Of a stretch of 64,000 nucleotides of DNA, positions 53,682-62,897 are shown piece after piece. Source of the stretch: Lederbergia citrisecunda (GTDB lineage Bacteria > Bacillota > Bacilli > Bacillales > Bacillaceae_C); contig NZ_JAGYPJ010000001.1 in assembly GCF_018343695.1 (NCBI RefSeq), forward strand, positions 445,001 through 509,000, written 5' to 3'. The notes below the pieces were generated by a model. That model was not told the origin of the DNA and did no database searches. It saw only the letters and a program-made list of their open reading frames with translations. The stretch's first letter is position 1. Each line of letters begins with the position of its first letter. Both the position numbers and the translations under genes were made by a program.

Positions 53682-53702
53682 GGGCTGACATGATGCCAGC
53701 CC
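53682..53702 (-). terminator. Weak terminator after the 63-residue gene
   Basis: GGGCTG and CAGCCC form a 6-bp stem; the following bases are only partly T. Confidence 0.35.
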
Positions 53703-53703
53703 G

Positions 53704-53895
53704 CTAAATTTCTTTCGGTTCGTCTTCAGGAAAAAAATCGATGGCTTCTTCAATGTTTGTGTAATCAGATCTCATATGAACAGAGCCCCCGGACATCCCT
53801 TCATTAATCATTCTGTCCACATCAACATATAATTGGTCTCGTCCTTCATGTTGTGTATCAGGTAAAAATTGATGATCTTTTTTATCTTGACTCAT
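53704..53895 (-). CDS. 63-residue acidic protein, unknown
   Basis: The frame starts at an ATG after CTAAAGGAGG and reads MSQDKKDHQFLPDTQHEGRD, then VDRMINEGMSGGSVH and an acidic tail (FFPEDEPKEI). It is hydrophilic with no membrane segment. I recall similar small proteins in Bacillaceae but cannot name the family. The strong ribosome binding site supports it. Confidence 0.75.
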   Translation of the reverse strand: MSQDKKDHQFLPDTQHEGRDQLYVDVDRMINEGMSGGSVHMRSDYTNIEEAIDFFPEDEPKEI

Positions 53896-53984
53896 TTTTC
53901 ATCAGCCTCCTTTAGAATAGTTTGGAGGCAAGATGTATGGTACATTCATTTTATTGGTTGGTAAATATGTGTAATATTATTTTG

Positions 53985-54203
53985 TCACCGCTGATTATCA
54001 TATATATGATAAATCATTAAATCATGTATTTGTTTTTCCAATGATAAAATATATTGCTCATCTGGTGATATTGATTGCCATTCAATTTTTCCGTTAGGAT
54101 GATAGATCCCATTGAATTTTTGTTGTCGAAAATAAAATGAGAAAAGCCATCCAGGAAGCAGTTTTTCTTTATAAAGTGATTGAATCTGGAAATGTTGAAG
54201 CAT
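53985..54203 (-). CDS. yheE: YheE family protein (DUF5342)
   Basis: I choose the ATG at 54203, which has GAGGTGA upstream. This gives 72 residues starting MLQHFQIQSLYKEKLLPGWL, the same length as B. subtilis YheE. The protein is rich in aromatic residues. It lies divergent from yheB, as in B. subtilis. The function is unknown. Confidence 0.85.
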   Translation of the reverse strand: MLQHFQIQSLYKEKLLPGWLFSFYFRQQKFNGIYHPNGKIEWQSISPDEQYILSLEKQIHDLMIYHIYDNQR

Positions 54204-54381
54204 GTAAATCACCTCATTGTTTATTTTAACAGAAAAGTGGATGGCCAATAAAGACTTTGTCAAAAAATTCACTTATTTGACTAAAAATAAGAATCCTTTT
54301 GTACACTGGAATCGTAAAAGCTATAATATGTTTTATCAATTTTATATTGCACTAACCGAGATTCATGAAAGGATGATATAG

Positions 54382-55521
54382 ATGCAAAACGGATTGTGGT
54401 TAATTTTATTTATGGTAATCATTGGAGCAGTAATTGGTGGTTTTACCAATTTTATAGCTATTCGAATGTTGTTTCGTCCATACAAAACATTTTTTATCGG
54501 AAAATGGCAACTTCCATTTACTCCTGGGTTGATACCTAAGCGTCAAAATGAACTTGCTGCACAAATCGGAAAATTAGTTGTCGGTCATTTAGTAACTCCG
54601 GAAAGCATTCAAAAAAAGCTTTCAGAAGAAAAATTTAAACATGATACGGAAACTTGGTTCTCAGGTAAAATTAAAAGCTTTTTGGAAAAAGGATTGACGT
54701 TGGAGCAGCTTTTAGAACAATTTCATATTAAGAATCCAAGTGAAAAAATACATTCCTTTATCGATACAAAAATAGAAAAAAAATATGGAGTCTTGAAAGA
54801 TAATTTTTGGCAAAAAGAAATTCAAGAGATATTACCAAATGAATGGAAAGCCAGTGTACATGGTAAAATTCCTGCAACTGCAGATCGAATCATTCAAAAA
54901 ACAATTGAATACTTTTCCAGCCCTGAAGGAAAAGACAAAATAAAGACATTGATTGAAGACTTTTTGAAGGATCGTGGGAGACTTTGGAATATGATTCAAA
55001 TGTTTTTTGGCAACGACTCTTTAGCCGAAAAAGTCCAACCTGAAATTATCAAATTTTTAAATAGCCCCGGAACAAAATCAATGTTAGTAAATGTTATTGA
55101 ATCAGAATGGAATAAAGTGCAAAATAATCAGTTGGGTGAATTGTTGAACCAATTAGAAGATGAGAAAATACTATTTTATTTAAAAAAGTTTGTAAAGGAT
55201 ACAGTCCAACTAGAAAACTTCTTTAAAAGGGAAATTGCGGAACTCATTTTACCTTTTAGAGATACGATTGAAGAGTCATTTGTTCCACGCATATTGGAAT
55301 CAGCGGGGATTTATTTAGCACAACGATCAGGTGAAATTATTGAAAGATTTCAAGTGGAGGATATTATTCGGGAACAAATCGAATCGTTTTCCTTGCCTCG
55401 GCTTGAGGAACTTGTCATTTCAATTGCCAAAAAAGAATTAGTCATGATCACATATTTGGGCGCGCTTCTTGGAGGAGCCATTGGCCTAATTCAAGGAATT
55501 ATTGTTTTATTAACTTCGTAA
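54382..55521 (+). CDS. yheB: DUF445 family membrane protein YheB
   Basis: The 379-residue protein has a membrane segment at each end (about 3-25 and 354-376) and a long helical part between. The N-terminus includes IIGAVIGGFTNFIAIRMLFR and FTPGLIPKRQNELAAQIGKLV, the DUF445 signature. B. subtilis YheB is of the same size. yheA follows 34 bases later, keeping the B. subtilis order. The function is not established. Confidence 0.92.
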   Translation: MQNGLWLILFMVIIGAVIGGFTNFIAIRMLFRPYKTFFIGKWQLPFTPGLIPKRQNELAAQIGKLVVGHLVTPESIQKKLSEEKFKHDTETWFSGKIKSFLEKGLTLEQLLEQFHIKNPSEKIHSFIDTKIEKKYGVLKDNFWQKEIQEILPNEWKASVHGKIPATADRIIQKTIEYFSSPEGKDKIKTLIEDFLKDRGRLWNMIQMFFGNDSLAEKVQPEIIKFLNSPGTKSMLVNVIESEWNKVQNNQLGELLNQLEDEKILFYLKKFVKDTVQLENFFKREIAELILPFRDTIEESFVPRILESAGIYLAQRSGEIIERFQVEDIIREQIESFSLPRLEELVISIAKKELVMITYLGALLGGAIGLIQGIIVLLTS

Positions 55522-55555
55522 TATGATAATATGGCAGAAAGGAGGAATGACCTTT

Positions 55556-55909
55556 ATGGCTACAAATTTGTTTGATTATGCCTATGATCTTGAGAAAGCT
55601 TTGCGGAACAGTAATGAGTTCATCCATTTAAAGATGATGTACACCGAGGTCGAAAATGATGAAATTGCAAAATCGATGTTTGATGCTTTTCGAAATATTC
55701 AAATGAATCTTCAGCAAAAGCAAATGGAAGGGCGAGATATTACAGAGACAGAAATAATGGAAGCCCAGGAAATTGCCAATCAGGTCCAAGGAAATGAAAA
55801 AGTGACGAGGTTGATGGAAGCTGAACAACAGTTGAGTATGTCAATAAATGAATTAAACAAAATCATTATGAAACCACTTGATGAATTATACGGTTTTATC
55901 AATCAATAA
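55556..55909 (+). CDS. yheA: YlbF/YmcA family protein YheA
   Basis: The 117-residue helical protein begins ATNLFDYAYDLEKALRNS and contains MFDAFRNIQMNLQQKQMEG, typical of the YlbF/YmcA family. Relatives form the RicAFT complex that affects RNA processing and sporulation, while YheA itself is little studied. I use the ATG at 55556 after AAAGGAGG. The length equals B. subtilis YheA. A terminator ends the yheB-yheA operon. Confidence 0.93.
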   Translation: MATNLFDYAYDLEKALRNSNEFIHLKMMYTEVENDEIAKSMFDAFRNIQMNLQQKQMEGRDITETEIMEAQEIANQVQGNEKVTRLMEAEQQLSMSINELNKIIMKPLDELYGFINQ

Positions 55910-55920
55910 GGAAAAATATG

Positions 55921-55952
55921 CCGCCTTCTAATGAAGGCGGTTTTCTATTTTT
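55921..55952 (+). terminator. Terminator after yheA
   Basis: CCGCCTTC and GAAGGCGG pair around TAAT and a T-rich run follows. Confidence 0.85.
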
Positions 55953-56034
55953 ATAAGTGATGTGTTCTATCCCAAAACATTTTACATAAATATAAAATAG
56001 GATTGTTATATCTTGCACGATGAGGGGGGACATC

Positions 56035-56901
56035 ATGGTTTATAAAATGCTTGTATTAAATATTGACGGTACATTATTACAGGATAATGGCCGCATAAAT
56101 AAAATGACCCGTGAAGCAATCGAATTTGCACAATCAAAAGATATAAAAGTAGTATTGGCTACTTCAAAAAATTTTTCAGCAGCAAAAAGGGTAGCGAAAT
56201 CATTAAAAGTTGATAGTCATATTGTTTCACATCAAGGTGGATTTATAGCTAAGGAATTAAACAAGCCTGTTTATGTAAATAAAATTCACGAGAAACTGAC
56301 GAGTGAAATAACAACATTTCTTGAATCATTTTCTTGTCAAATAAAGCTTGTTCATGAAAAATTTTCAATTGGAAATAAAGTAAAGCTGCCGGATAATATA
56401 CTAGCAAAGGTTGTGTTCCAAAGAGCGAACCGCTTTACCTATTCTGAACAATACGTTGATCAACTAAGTGAAAAACTAATTGAAAATCCTGTTTCACCAC
56501 CAAAAATTGAAGCCATTTTTGATAACACTGCACATGTAGCTGATGCTATAAAAGCAATGGAAGAAATGTACGATGAGGTTGTATGCATTAAAACAGATGA
56601 AAAAAAGCTCGATATTGTTGCAACAGGTGTTTCAAAATTGAATGGAGTTAAATATTTATGTGAACAATATGGTGTAAACAGACAAGAGGTTGTAGCGATT
56701 GGAGCGGGGTTCGATGATCTACCTTTAATTAAATGGGCAGGACTTGGGGTAGCTATGGGAAATGCACCTGATATCGTTCGATCGGCAGCGAATTGGAACA
56801 CTAGGACGAATAATGATAATGGTGTGGCCTATATGGTAAAAGAACACTTCCGTAAACAATACAAACTAGAATTCTTGAAAAAAATAAACGTTTTAAAATA
56901 A
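56035..56901 (+). CDS. yhaX: Cof-type HAD protein YhaX
   Basis: The 288-residue protein has the Cof-subfamily HAD fold with a cap domain in the middle. Motif I reads VLNIDGTLL, so the usual nucleophile aspartate is asparagine (residue 9). Motif II is VLATSKN, and the late motif GAGFDDLPLIKWAG carries the metal aspartates. In B. subtilis, yhaX is a mother-cell sporulation gene. I use the ATG at 56035, which follows GAGGGGGG; an earlier ATG at 56020 lies before that site. The phosphatase activity is doubtful because of residue 9. Confidence 0.92.
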   Translation: MVYKMLVLNIDGTLLQDNGRINKMTREAIEFAQSKDIKVVLATSKNFSAAKRVAKSLKVDSHIVSHQGGFIAKELNKPVYVNKIHEKLTSEITTFLESFSCQIKLVHEKFSIGNKVKLPDNILAKVVFQRANRFTYSEQYVDQLSEKLIENPVSPPKIEAIFDNTAHVADAIKAMEEMYDEVVCIKTDEKKLDIVATGVSKLNGVKYLCEQYGVNRQEVVAIGAGFDDLPLIKWAGLGVAMGNAPDIVRSAANWNTRTNNDNGVAYMVKEHFRKQYKLEFLKKINVLK

Positions 56902-56939
56902 TAGTTTCTACATGAGCTCTCTTTGTGAGGGCTTTTTCT

Positions 56940-57065
56940 ATTTGTTTTTTTAATCGTATGGGCGCTTGCTTTTCACTTGCGGCACGCGACTCTTCTGTGC
57001 TGGACACGACTGTAAGGTCGCGCCTTTGGCCCCAATCTACATTGTTTAAAAAACAACAATGAGTT
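56940..57065. repeat. Gene-free stretch with repeat-like sequence
   Basis: GGGCGCTTGCTTTTCACTTG and a CATTGTT/AACAATG hairpin (near 57040-57061) lie here. The first part is like common Bacillaceae intergenic repeats. Confidence 0.35.
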
Positions 57066-57168
57066 TTAACAAAACCCTCTTTTTCGTATAAAGCTTGTCC
57101 TTTCTTATACATGTCTTATGATGTATAATAATAGGAACGTACATTCGATAAAAGAGGGAGGGCTATTG

Positions 57169-58407
57169 ATGGATGGAATACGTTTTATTCATACGGCAGA
57201 TTTACATTTGGATAGTCCTTTTTTAGGCTTAAAGCATTTGCCAAAAGAACTTTTTACCCTAGTTCAAGAAAGCACCTTTACTGCATTTGAAAAGGTAATT
57301 GACACAGCCATTGAAGAAGAAGTTGATTTTATTGTGATCGTTGGGGACTTGTATGACGGAGAAGACCGAAGCATAAAAGCACAAGCGAGATTACGTAAAC
57401 AAATGGAAAGGCTGAAAGAAAAGGATATAAATGCTTATATTTTGCACGGGAATCACGACCATTTACAAGGAAGCTGGATAACTATAGATATGCCAGACAA
57501 TGTATTTATTTTCGGTAAAGATTATGAAATGATTCCTTTCACGTCAAAACGTGGTGACAAAGTCCATTTATATGGATTTAGCTACGGAGAGCGTCATATT
57601 GTTGAAAGGAAAATTTTAGGATATCAAAAAATAGGTCATGCTGATTTTCATATCGGTCTTCTTCACGGACATTGTGAAGGTGGAAGTACCACACACCAAC
57701 CTTATGCTCCATTTACGATTCAAGAAATGCTGCAAAAGGATATGGATTATTGGGCTTTAGGTCATATACATACGAGGCAAGTTTTACATGAAGCTCCATT
57801 TATTGTTTACCCTGGAAATATTCAAGGTAGACATAAAAATGAAGACGGTAGTAAAGGGTGTTATCATGTTTCTCTTTCAAAGAGTGGATTAGGCGAACTC
57901 ACCTTTATTGAAACAGCCGCTATTCAATGGGAATCCGTCAATATATACTGTAATGAAAATATTACTCTTTCTGAGTTGTATAGCAAATGTATGGAAGAAA
58001 TGGAATCGACGATGCAAGCTAATCAACAATCCACCATGATCGAAATTCAACTTCAAGGCCCATTATCTAATGAAATTAATCAAGCAATAGACAATGGCGA
58101 ATTTTTAGAAATGCTCCAAGATGGAATTGATTTTCATGAAATATTTGTTTGGCCTTTTGCGTTACATAAGCATGTTATCGTAAGTCATAATCTTCAAGAT
58201 TCTTTTATAAAAAATCTTGATATAACAGTTGAGGATATGGAGAAAGAGGGGGCGTTTGAACAATCCATTTCAAGTTTATTTTCTCACATATATGGAAGGC
58301 GATATTTAATAAACCTTGAGGAAGAAGAGAAAAAAGTCCTGTATAAAGCAGCTAAAGACTTAATCTTAGCGAGCATAGCAGCTGGTGAAGGGAGGGGAAG
58401 GGATTGA
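57169..58407 (+). CDS. yhaO: SbcD-like DNA exonuclease subunit YhaO
   Basis: The 412-residue metallophosphoesterase has the Mre11/SbcD motifs: FIHTADLHLDSPF (metal site 1), VIVGDLYDG, LHGNHDHL, LLHGHCEG and LGHIHTRQ. It pairs with the YhaN ATPase encoded next, as SbcD pairs with SbcC. The ATG at 57169 has GAGGGAGGG upstream; earlier in-frame codons add unrelated residues. The stop overlaps the start of yhaN (TTGA), so the two are translationally coupled. Confidence 0.95.
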   Translation: MDGIRFIHTADLHLDSPFLGLKHLPKELFTLVQESTFTAFEKVIDTAIEEEVDFIVIVGDLYDGEDRSIKAQARLRKQMERLKEKDINAYILHGNHDHLQGSWITIDMPDNVFIFGKDYEMIPFTSKRGDKVHLYGFSYGERHIVERKILGYQKIGHADFHIGLLHGHCEGGSTTHQPYAPFTIQEMLQKDMDYWALGHIHTRQVLHEAPFIVYPGNIQGRHKNEDGSKGCYHVSLSKSGLGELTFIETAAIQWESVNIYCNENITLSELYSKCMEEMESTMQANQQSTMIEIQLQGPLSNEINQAIDNGEFLEMLQDGIDFHEIFVWPFALHKHVIVSHNLQDSFIKNLDITVEDMEKEGAFEQSISSLFSHIYGRRYLINLEEEEKKVLYKAAKDLILASIAAGEGRGRD

Positions 58408-61370
58408 AGATAAAGAGTCTTCACATATTTGGATATGGAAAATTCATTGATTTTTATATCGATGATTTTTCTAATATGCAAATAATTTATGGTGAAAATG
58501 AAGCAGGTAAATCGACAATCATGTCTTTTATCCATAGCATCCTTTTTGGTTTCCCGTCTAGGCAACAATCCAATTTAAGATATGAACCTAAAAACCACTC
58601 TGCATATGGCGGCAGACTTACTTTAGAAACTATAGAACATGGGGATGTCATCATTGAAAGGCTGAAAGGAAAATCAGCTGGAAACGTCACTATTTTTTTG
58701 AAAAATGGAATAACTGGAGGAGAAGAACTTCTTTCTGAATTGCTTAGCGGAATGAATAGATCTTTGTATGAAAGTATTTTTTCATTTAATCTTCAAGGGA
58801 TTCAAGAAGTACATAAATTAAAAGGAGACGAGATTAACCGTTATTTAGTAGCTTCTGGCACAATGGGGACGGATATATTACTAAATATAGAGCAATCATT
58901 TCAAAAAGAGCTAGATCAACTTTTTAAACCGAACGGGAGAAAACCGAAACTTAATGAAATGATTTCTTTATTGCGAGAAAACGAAAAAGATTTACAAAAG
59001 GCAAAGCAAAAAAATGACGAATATGGATCATTACTTATTAAAAGAGAAGCTACTGAGGAACAATTGATACTTCTTCAAAATGATTTACAAATATTAAATG
59101 ATGAACTACAAAAAGTAAATGAATTAGTTGAAAAGTGGGAGAAAGTAAAAGAATATGACCGTATTCAACGTCATATTGTGGAAATCGGGATTGTTCATTT
59201 TCCGACTGATGGATTAAAGCGATATGAAAATACTTCTGAAAAAAGGATTGAGATTTCCAGTCGATTAAAGACTTTACAAGAAAAAATAGAAAATATTGAT
59301 TATCGAATCGAGCAAAATACACCATTAACATCGTTTCAATCGATAATGGAAAGAGCAGAAAAAGTGATTATGGAGTGGCCGATATACGAGCAGCTCCAGA
59401 CTGAGATCATTAGCCTAAAAAGGGAAATATTAAGTTATACAGATCAAGTGGAAAGAATATGCCGAGATATAAATTTTAAAAACGAGTCTCATTCTACAAT
59501 ATTCAACTTAAATCTTGGACTTGATATGAAAGGTAATATAAAAGAAACCCTACATGACCAAGTTACGTTAATGACTAAGCTAGATTCCGTTCAAATTCAA
59601 ATAGATAGTACACATAGCGAAATTGAGAAGGTTGAGGCTGCGTGTGAATTAATTGAACAGAACATGTTGTCCGAAAAAGATTTTAAGAAATTGGAAAAAG
59701 AAAAGGAGAATTGGAAAAATCCTAATCAATTAGTTGAGGAAAAGAATAATCTTGAGAAGACTATTAAAAAGAATAAAAGTGACGCTAAAGGTACGAAGAA
59801 AGCATTTCTTTTTAATGCATTATTTTTGCTTGGAGCGATTGGATTTATTATATGGGCAATTCTTGCATCGGAGTGGATGATTGCTGTTTTTGCTGGATTA
59901 GTTCTTGTATATGTTTTAACAAACTTAAAAACTTTCTTAAATCGACTACATTTTACAAAATCAGATAATGTAAAGCTGCAAGCACGCCTTCAAACAATTT
60001 CAGAGATAATGATGGCCAATAGTCGAGATAATAATCCCATTCAACTTTATGATGAGCAATTAAATTATAGAAACCAGTTACAAAACTATGATCATCAATT
60101 GGATCAAAAATTAAAACATATGGATCAACTGCAAAGGCAAAAAATTGAAACATCCAACCTCATTCAAAGAAATCAGATACAGATTAATAACATAAAAGAG
60201 GAATTGGGATTATCCGTTCATTTTAATGATACTCGTCTTGATGAAGCTTTTGACTTAATAGTGGAACTCGTAAAAATAATAAAAGCTTCTCAAAAAATAG
60301 AGGAAGAATTAAATCTGAAAGTACAGAAACAGGAACAATGGATGGAGGATCTCCATGAAATTTCTCATTCTGCAGGATTGGAATTTTCGGAAACAGGAGA
60401 AGCGATATTTCGACTAAAGCAATTATTACAAGTTGAACGAGAAAAAAAGCTCGTTCAAAAAGATCTTTTTATTAAACTGAATGAGCTTAAAGAAGAAAGT
60501 GGCCAATTGCAATTAGAACTACAAGAATATAATTCCTTAAAAGATCAATTGTTTAAGATAACCGATACTAACAACGAGGAAGAATTCCGACAACAAGCAA
60601 GTCAATTCAATAAACTTGAAAAACTAAATGAACGTTTTGAGATTCTACAAGCGCAATTGGGGAATAGTTTACTGAAGCATGCAGAAGCTTATCAATCTGA
60701 CATGGATTTGAAAAGAAGAAAGAATGAATTAATGAATTTAATAGATGATAAATCTTCATTATTAAATAAACTTAGAAATGAATATGCATCTCTCCGTCAT
60801 GAAATACAGGTTTTAGAGGAGGGCGGGACCTATACTGAGAAGCTGCATCAGTTTTATTTACTAAAATCATCATTTAATGAGGAAGCAAAAATATGGGCTA
60901 AATATACAGTTGCCAAAACCATTTTACAAAAAACGATGGACAAGTATATAGGGGAGAGGTTCCCTATAGTTGTATCAAAAGCACAAGAATATATGGCGTT
61001 TTTAACCGATGATGAGTATAGCAGACTTTATTTTCTTGATGATGAAGGGATCGTTATTGATCGAGCTGACGGACAACGCTTCACACCCGCTGAACTCAGT
61101 CAAGGAACGAGTGAACAGTTATATACTTCATTGAGATTAGCTCTAGTACAAGTGCTTTATGAGGATTATCCATTTCCAATTATTATCGATGACGGATTTG
61201 TCAATTTCGATACACGTCGAACAGGGAAAGTACTTGGTCTAATTGAAACGATTAGTAAAACTACTCAAGTAGTATTATTTACATGCCACGAGCATATTAG
61301 AAATCGTTTTTCAGAAAGTAACGTCAAAACTTTGCCGCAAGAGCGGGATGTTTTACAAACTTTAAAGTGA
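58404..61370 (+). CDS. yhaN: SbcC/Rad50-like ATPase YhaN with a central membrane hairpin
   Basis: The 988-residue protein has the Rad50-type split ATPase: Walker A GENEAGKST at residues 30-38, a signature-like LSQGTSEQLYTSLRLAL and Walker B PIIIDDGFVNFD in the last 100 residues. Long coiled coils fill the middle. At about residues 466-508, where SbcC has a zinc hook, there are two hydrophobic helices (NALFLLGAIGFIIWAILA and MIAVFAGLVLVYVL) and no CxxC. It starts at a TTG that overlaps the yhaO stop. The complex would be tethered to the membrane. Confidence 0.94.
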   Translation: MKIKSLHIFGYGKFIDFYIDDFSNMQIIYGENEAGKSTIMSFIHSILFGFPSRQQSNLRYEPKNHSAYGGRLTLETIEHGDVIIERLKGKSAGNVTIFLKNGITGGEELLSELLSGMNRSLYESIFSFNLQGIQEVHKLKGDEINRYLVASGTMGTDILLNIEQSFQKELDQLFKPNGRKPKLNEMISLLRENEKDLQKAKQKNDEYGSLLIKREATEEQLILLQNDLQILNDELQKVNELVEKWEKVKEYDRIQRHIVEIGIVHFPTDGLKRYENTSEKRIEISSRLKTLQEKIENIDYRIEQNTPLTSFQSIMERAEKVIMEWPIYEQLQTEIISLKREILSYTDQVERICRDINFKNESHSTIFNLNLGLDMKGNIKETLHDQVTLMTKLDSVQIQIDSTHSEIEKVEAACELIEQNMLSEKDFKKLEKEKENWKNPNQLVEEKNNLEKTIKKNKSDAKGTKKAFLFNALFLLGAIGFIIWAILASEWMIAVFAGLVLVYVLTNLKTFLNRLHFTKSDNVKLQARLQTISEIMMANSRDNNPIQLYDEQLNYRNQLQNYDHQLDQKLKHMDQLQRQKIETSNLIQRNQIQINNIKEELGLSVHFNDTRLDEAFDLIVELVKIIKASQKIEEELNLKVQKQEQWMEDLHEISHSAGLEFSETGEAIFRLKQLLQVEREKKLVQKDLFIKLNELKEESGQLQLELQEYNSLKDQLFKITDTNNEEEFRQQASQFNKLEKLNERFEILQAQLGNSLLKHAEAYQSDMDLKRRKNELMNLIDDKSSLLNKLRNEYASLRHEIQVLEEGGTYTEKLHQFYLLKSSFNEEAKIWAKYTVAKTILQKTMDKYIGERFPIVVSKAQEYMAFLTDDEYSRLYFLDDEGIVIDRADGQRFTPAELSQGTSEQLYTSLRLALVQVLYEDYPFPIIIDDGFVNFDTRRTGKVLGLIETISKTTQVVLFTCHEHIRNRFSESNVKTLPQERDVLQTLK

Positions 61371-61392
61371 TAAAGACCTTACTAAACTGATA

Positions 61393-61401
61393 TGGTATAA
61401 T
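61393..61401 (+). promoter_or_regulatory. Likely yhaM promoter (extended -10)
   Basis: TGGTATAAT at 61393-61401 is an extended -10 box. The -35 region is weak. Transcription would start near 61408, giving a leader of about 220 nt. Confidence 0.5.
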
Positions 61402-61411
61402 TTCTGTAGTA

Positions 61412-61628
61412 TTTAACTTATTTCAACAAAAGTCCTAATTTCAATATAATGGTTGGAAGAATGATAGATAAAATTTTAATATGCAGAACTCGTTCAAATC
61501 TTCGCTGAAATAAGTTAAAGCCTCCGGTAGATGACTCAGTTTTTTTAAATGATTATCGAGGCAAACTCGATAAAAACCTGGGTGCAATCACCGAGGCGTA
61601 ATTGATTGGAGAATCGGGGTGTTTTTTA
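61412..61628 (+). promoter_or_regulatory. Structured yhaM leader, possible riboswitch or attenuator
   Basis: A 14-bp stem (61412-61425 with 61506-61519) closes an 80-nt domain. Directly after it, GCCTCCGGT (61520-61528) pairs with ACCGAGGC (61590-61597), with inner stems ACTCAG/CTGGGT and TATCGAG/CTCGATA. The strand CACCGA (61589-61594) can instead pair with TCGGGGTG (61614-61621), which precedes six T and overlaps the likely ribosome binding site. I know of no riboswitch class that it matches. Confidence 0.5.
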
Positions 61629-62573
61629 ATGGTAAAAGAACTATTACAACATGATGTAGGGGAACAAGTAGATTTGTTTTTACTGATTAAAAGTGTGACA
61701 AAAGGAATTGCAAGCAATGGTAAACCTTTTCTAACTGTTATCCTTCAAGACCGTTCTGGTGATATTGAAGCGAAGCTCTGGGATACGTCCGATGAAGAAG
61801 TGAAAATGTATCAGCCAGAAACCATCGTACGAGTAGCGGGAGAAGTACATAATTACCGTGGAAGGCTACAGTTAAAAATAAGGCAAATAAGACCGACAAC
61901 CCATCATGATGGTGTTCGACTCTCGGATTTATTAGAAAAAGCACCTATCAGTAAAGATGAAATTTCGAGTAAAGTGACACAATATATTTTTGAAATGAAA
62001 AATCCTAATATCCAAAGGGTTACAAGACATTTATTAAAAAAACATATGGATGGATTTTTAGAATATCCGGCAGCAACAAAAAATCATCATGAGTTTGTAT
62101 CTGGTTTAGGGTTCCATGTAGTTTCTATGCTGGATTTGGCCAAAGCCATATCGGAGTTATATCCATCATTAGATCGAGATTTATTATATTCAGGTATTAT
62201 TCTTCATGATCTTGGAAAGGTCATTGAATTATCGGGACCTGTTTCAGCTACTTATACAGTTGAAGGAAATTTACTCGGGCATATTACGATCATCGTAAAT
62301 GAAATCGGTAAGGCCGCAGAGGAACTCGGTATCCAAGGTGAAGAAGTAGTAGTCTTACAACATATTGTTTTAAGTCATCATGGCAAGCTTGAATGGGGAA
62401 GCCCGAAACAACCAATGATTAAAGAAGCGGAAATTTTACATTTAATCGATAATCTTGATGCCAAAATGAATATGCTTGATCGCTCTCTACAGCGTGTAAA
62501 ACCAGGCGAATTTTCAGAAAAAATATTCCCATTGGATAACCGTTCGTTTTATAAACCAACTTTCCATTCATAA
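61629..62573 (+). CDS. yhaM: 3'-5' exoribonuclease YhaM
   Basis: The 314-residue nuclease has an N-terminal OB-fold ([20 protein letters not shown]) and a C-terminal HD domain with [22 protein letters not shown] and [12 protein letters not shown]. It degrades RNA and single-stranded DNA from the 3' end. The length is the same as B. subtilis YhaM when the ATG at 61629 is used. Its only ribosome binding site candidate is GGGGTG, separated from the start by a T run, which may itself be part of a regulatory hairpin. A terminator follows. Confidence 0.95.
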   Translation: MVKELLQHDVGEQVDLFLLIKSVTKGIASNGKPFLTVILQDRSGDIEAKLWDTSDEEVKMYQPETIVRVAGEVHNYRGRLQLKIRQIRPTTHHDGVRLSDLLEKAPISKDEISSKVTQYIFEMKNPNIQRVTRHLLKKHMDGFLEYPAATKNHHEFVSGLGFHVVSMLDLAKAISELYPSLDRDLLYSGIILHDLGKVIELSGPVSATYTVEGNLLGHITIIVNEIGKAAEELGIQGEEVVVLQHIVLSHHGKLEWGSPKQPMIKEAEILHLIDNLDAKMNMLDRSLQRVKPGEFSEKIFPLDNRSFYKPTFHS

Positions 62574-62600
62574 TGCCTTCTATGAGGGCATTTTTTTTAT
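62573..62600 (+). terminator. Terminator after yhaM
   Basis: ATGCC and GGCAT pair around TTCTATGAG and a run of eight T follows. Confidence 0.75.
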
Positions 62601-62653
62601 TGAACGCTCATATAGTGTAGCAAGTGGACAAGCACCTGAAAGGAGCGATTATA

Positions 62654-62842
62654 TTGTCTTTGCCAATTTGGGTATACTTTGTGATCTTAGGAATCTTTAC
62701 AAGCGCATTTATGGCGATCAAAACAGCAAAAGAGGATAAGGAGATGGAAACAGAATGGATTGAGAAAGAAGGGCAAGTATACATTGACAGAATGGAAAAG
62801 GAAAAAGTACAGAGAGGCAAGGTAACCGTTTCAGAGGAATAA
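62654..62842 (+). CDS. yhaL: Sporulation protein YhaL family
   Basis: The 62-residue protein begins SLPIWVYFVILGIFTSAFMA, a membrane helix, followed by a charged tail with EMETEWIEKEGQVYIDRMEK. B. subtilis YhaL has the same form and neighbours. I place the start at TTG 62654, eight bases after AAAGGAG; a GTG at 62624 lies before that site. The function is unknown, with a sporulation link by homology. Confidence 0.85.
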   Translation: MSLPIWVYFVILGIFTSAFMAIKTAKEDKEMETEWIEKEGQVYIDRMEKEKVQRGKVTVSEE

Positions 62843-62897
62843 ACAACGTGTAATTACTTATTATTTAGATAATGGAATTTCTGATGAATATTTTATT

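Noticed and set aside
54256-54267. Spo0A-box match (TTTGTCAAAAAA) between yheE and yheB
   Set aside because: The sequence is low in complexity and expected by chance in AT-rich DNA; nothing else supports it.
61520-61628. T-box leader for yhaM
   Set aside because: GGGTGCAATCACCG only loosely recalls the T-box core, the AGGGTGGNACCGCG sequence is missing and yhaM is not an amino-acid or tRNA-synthetase gene.
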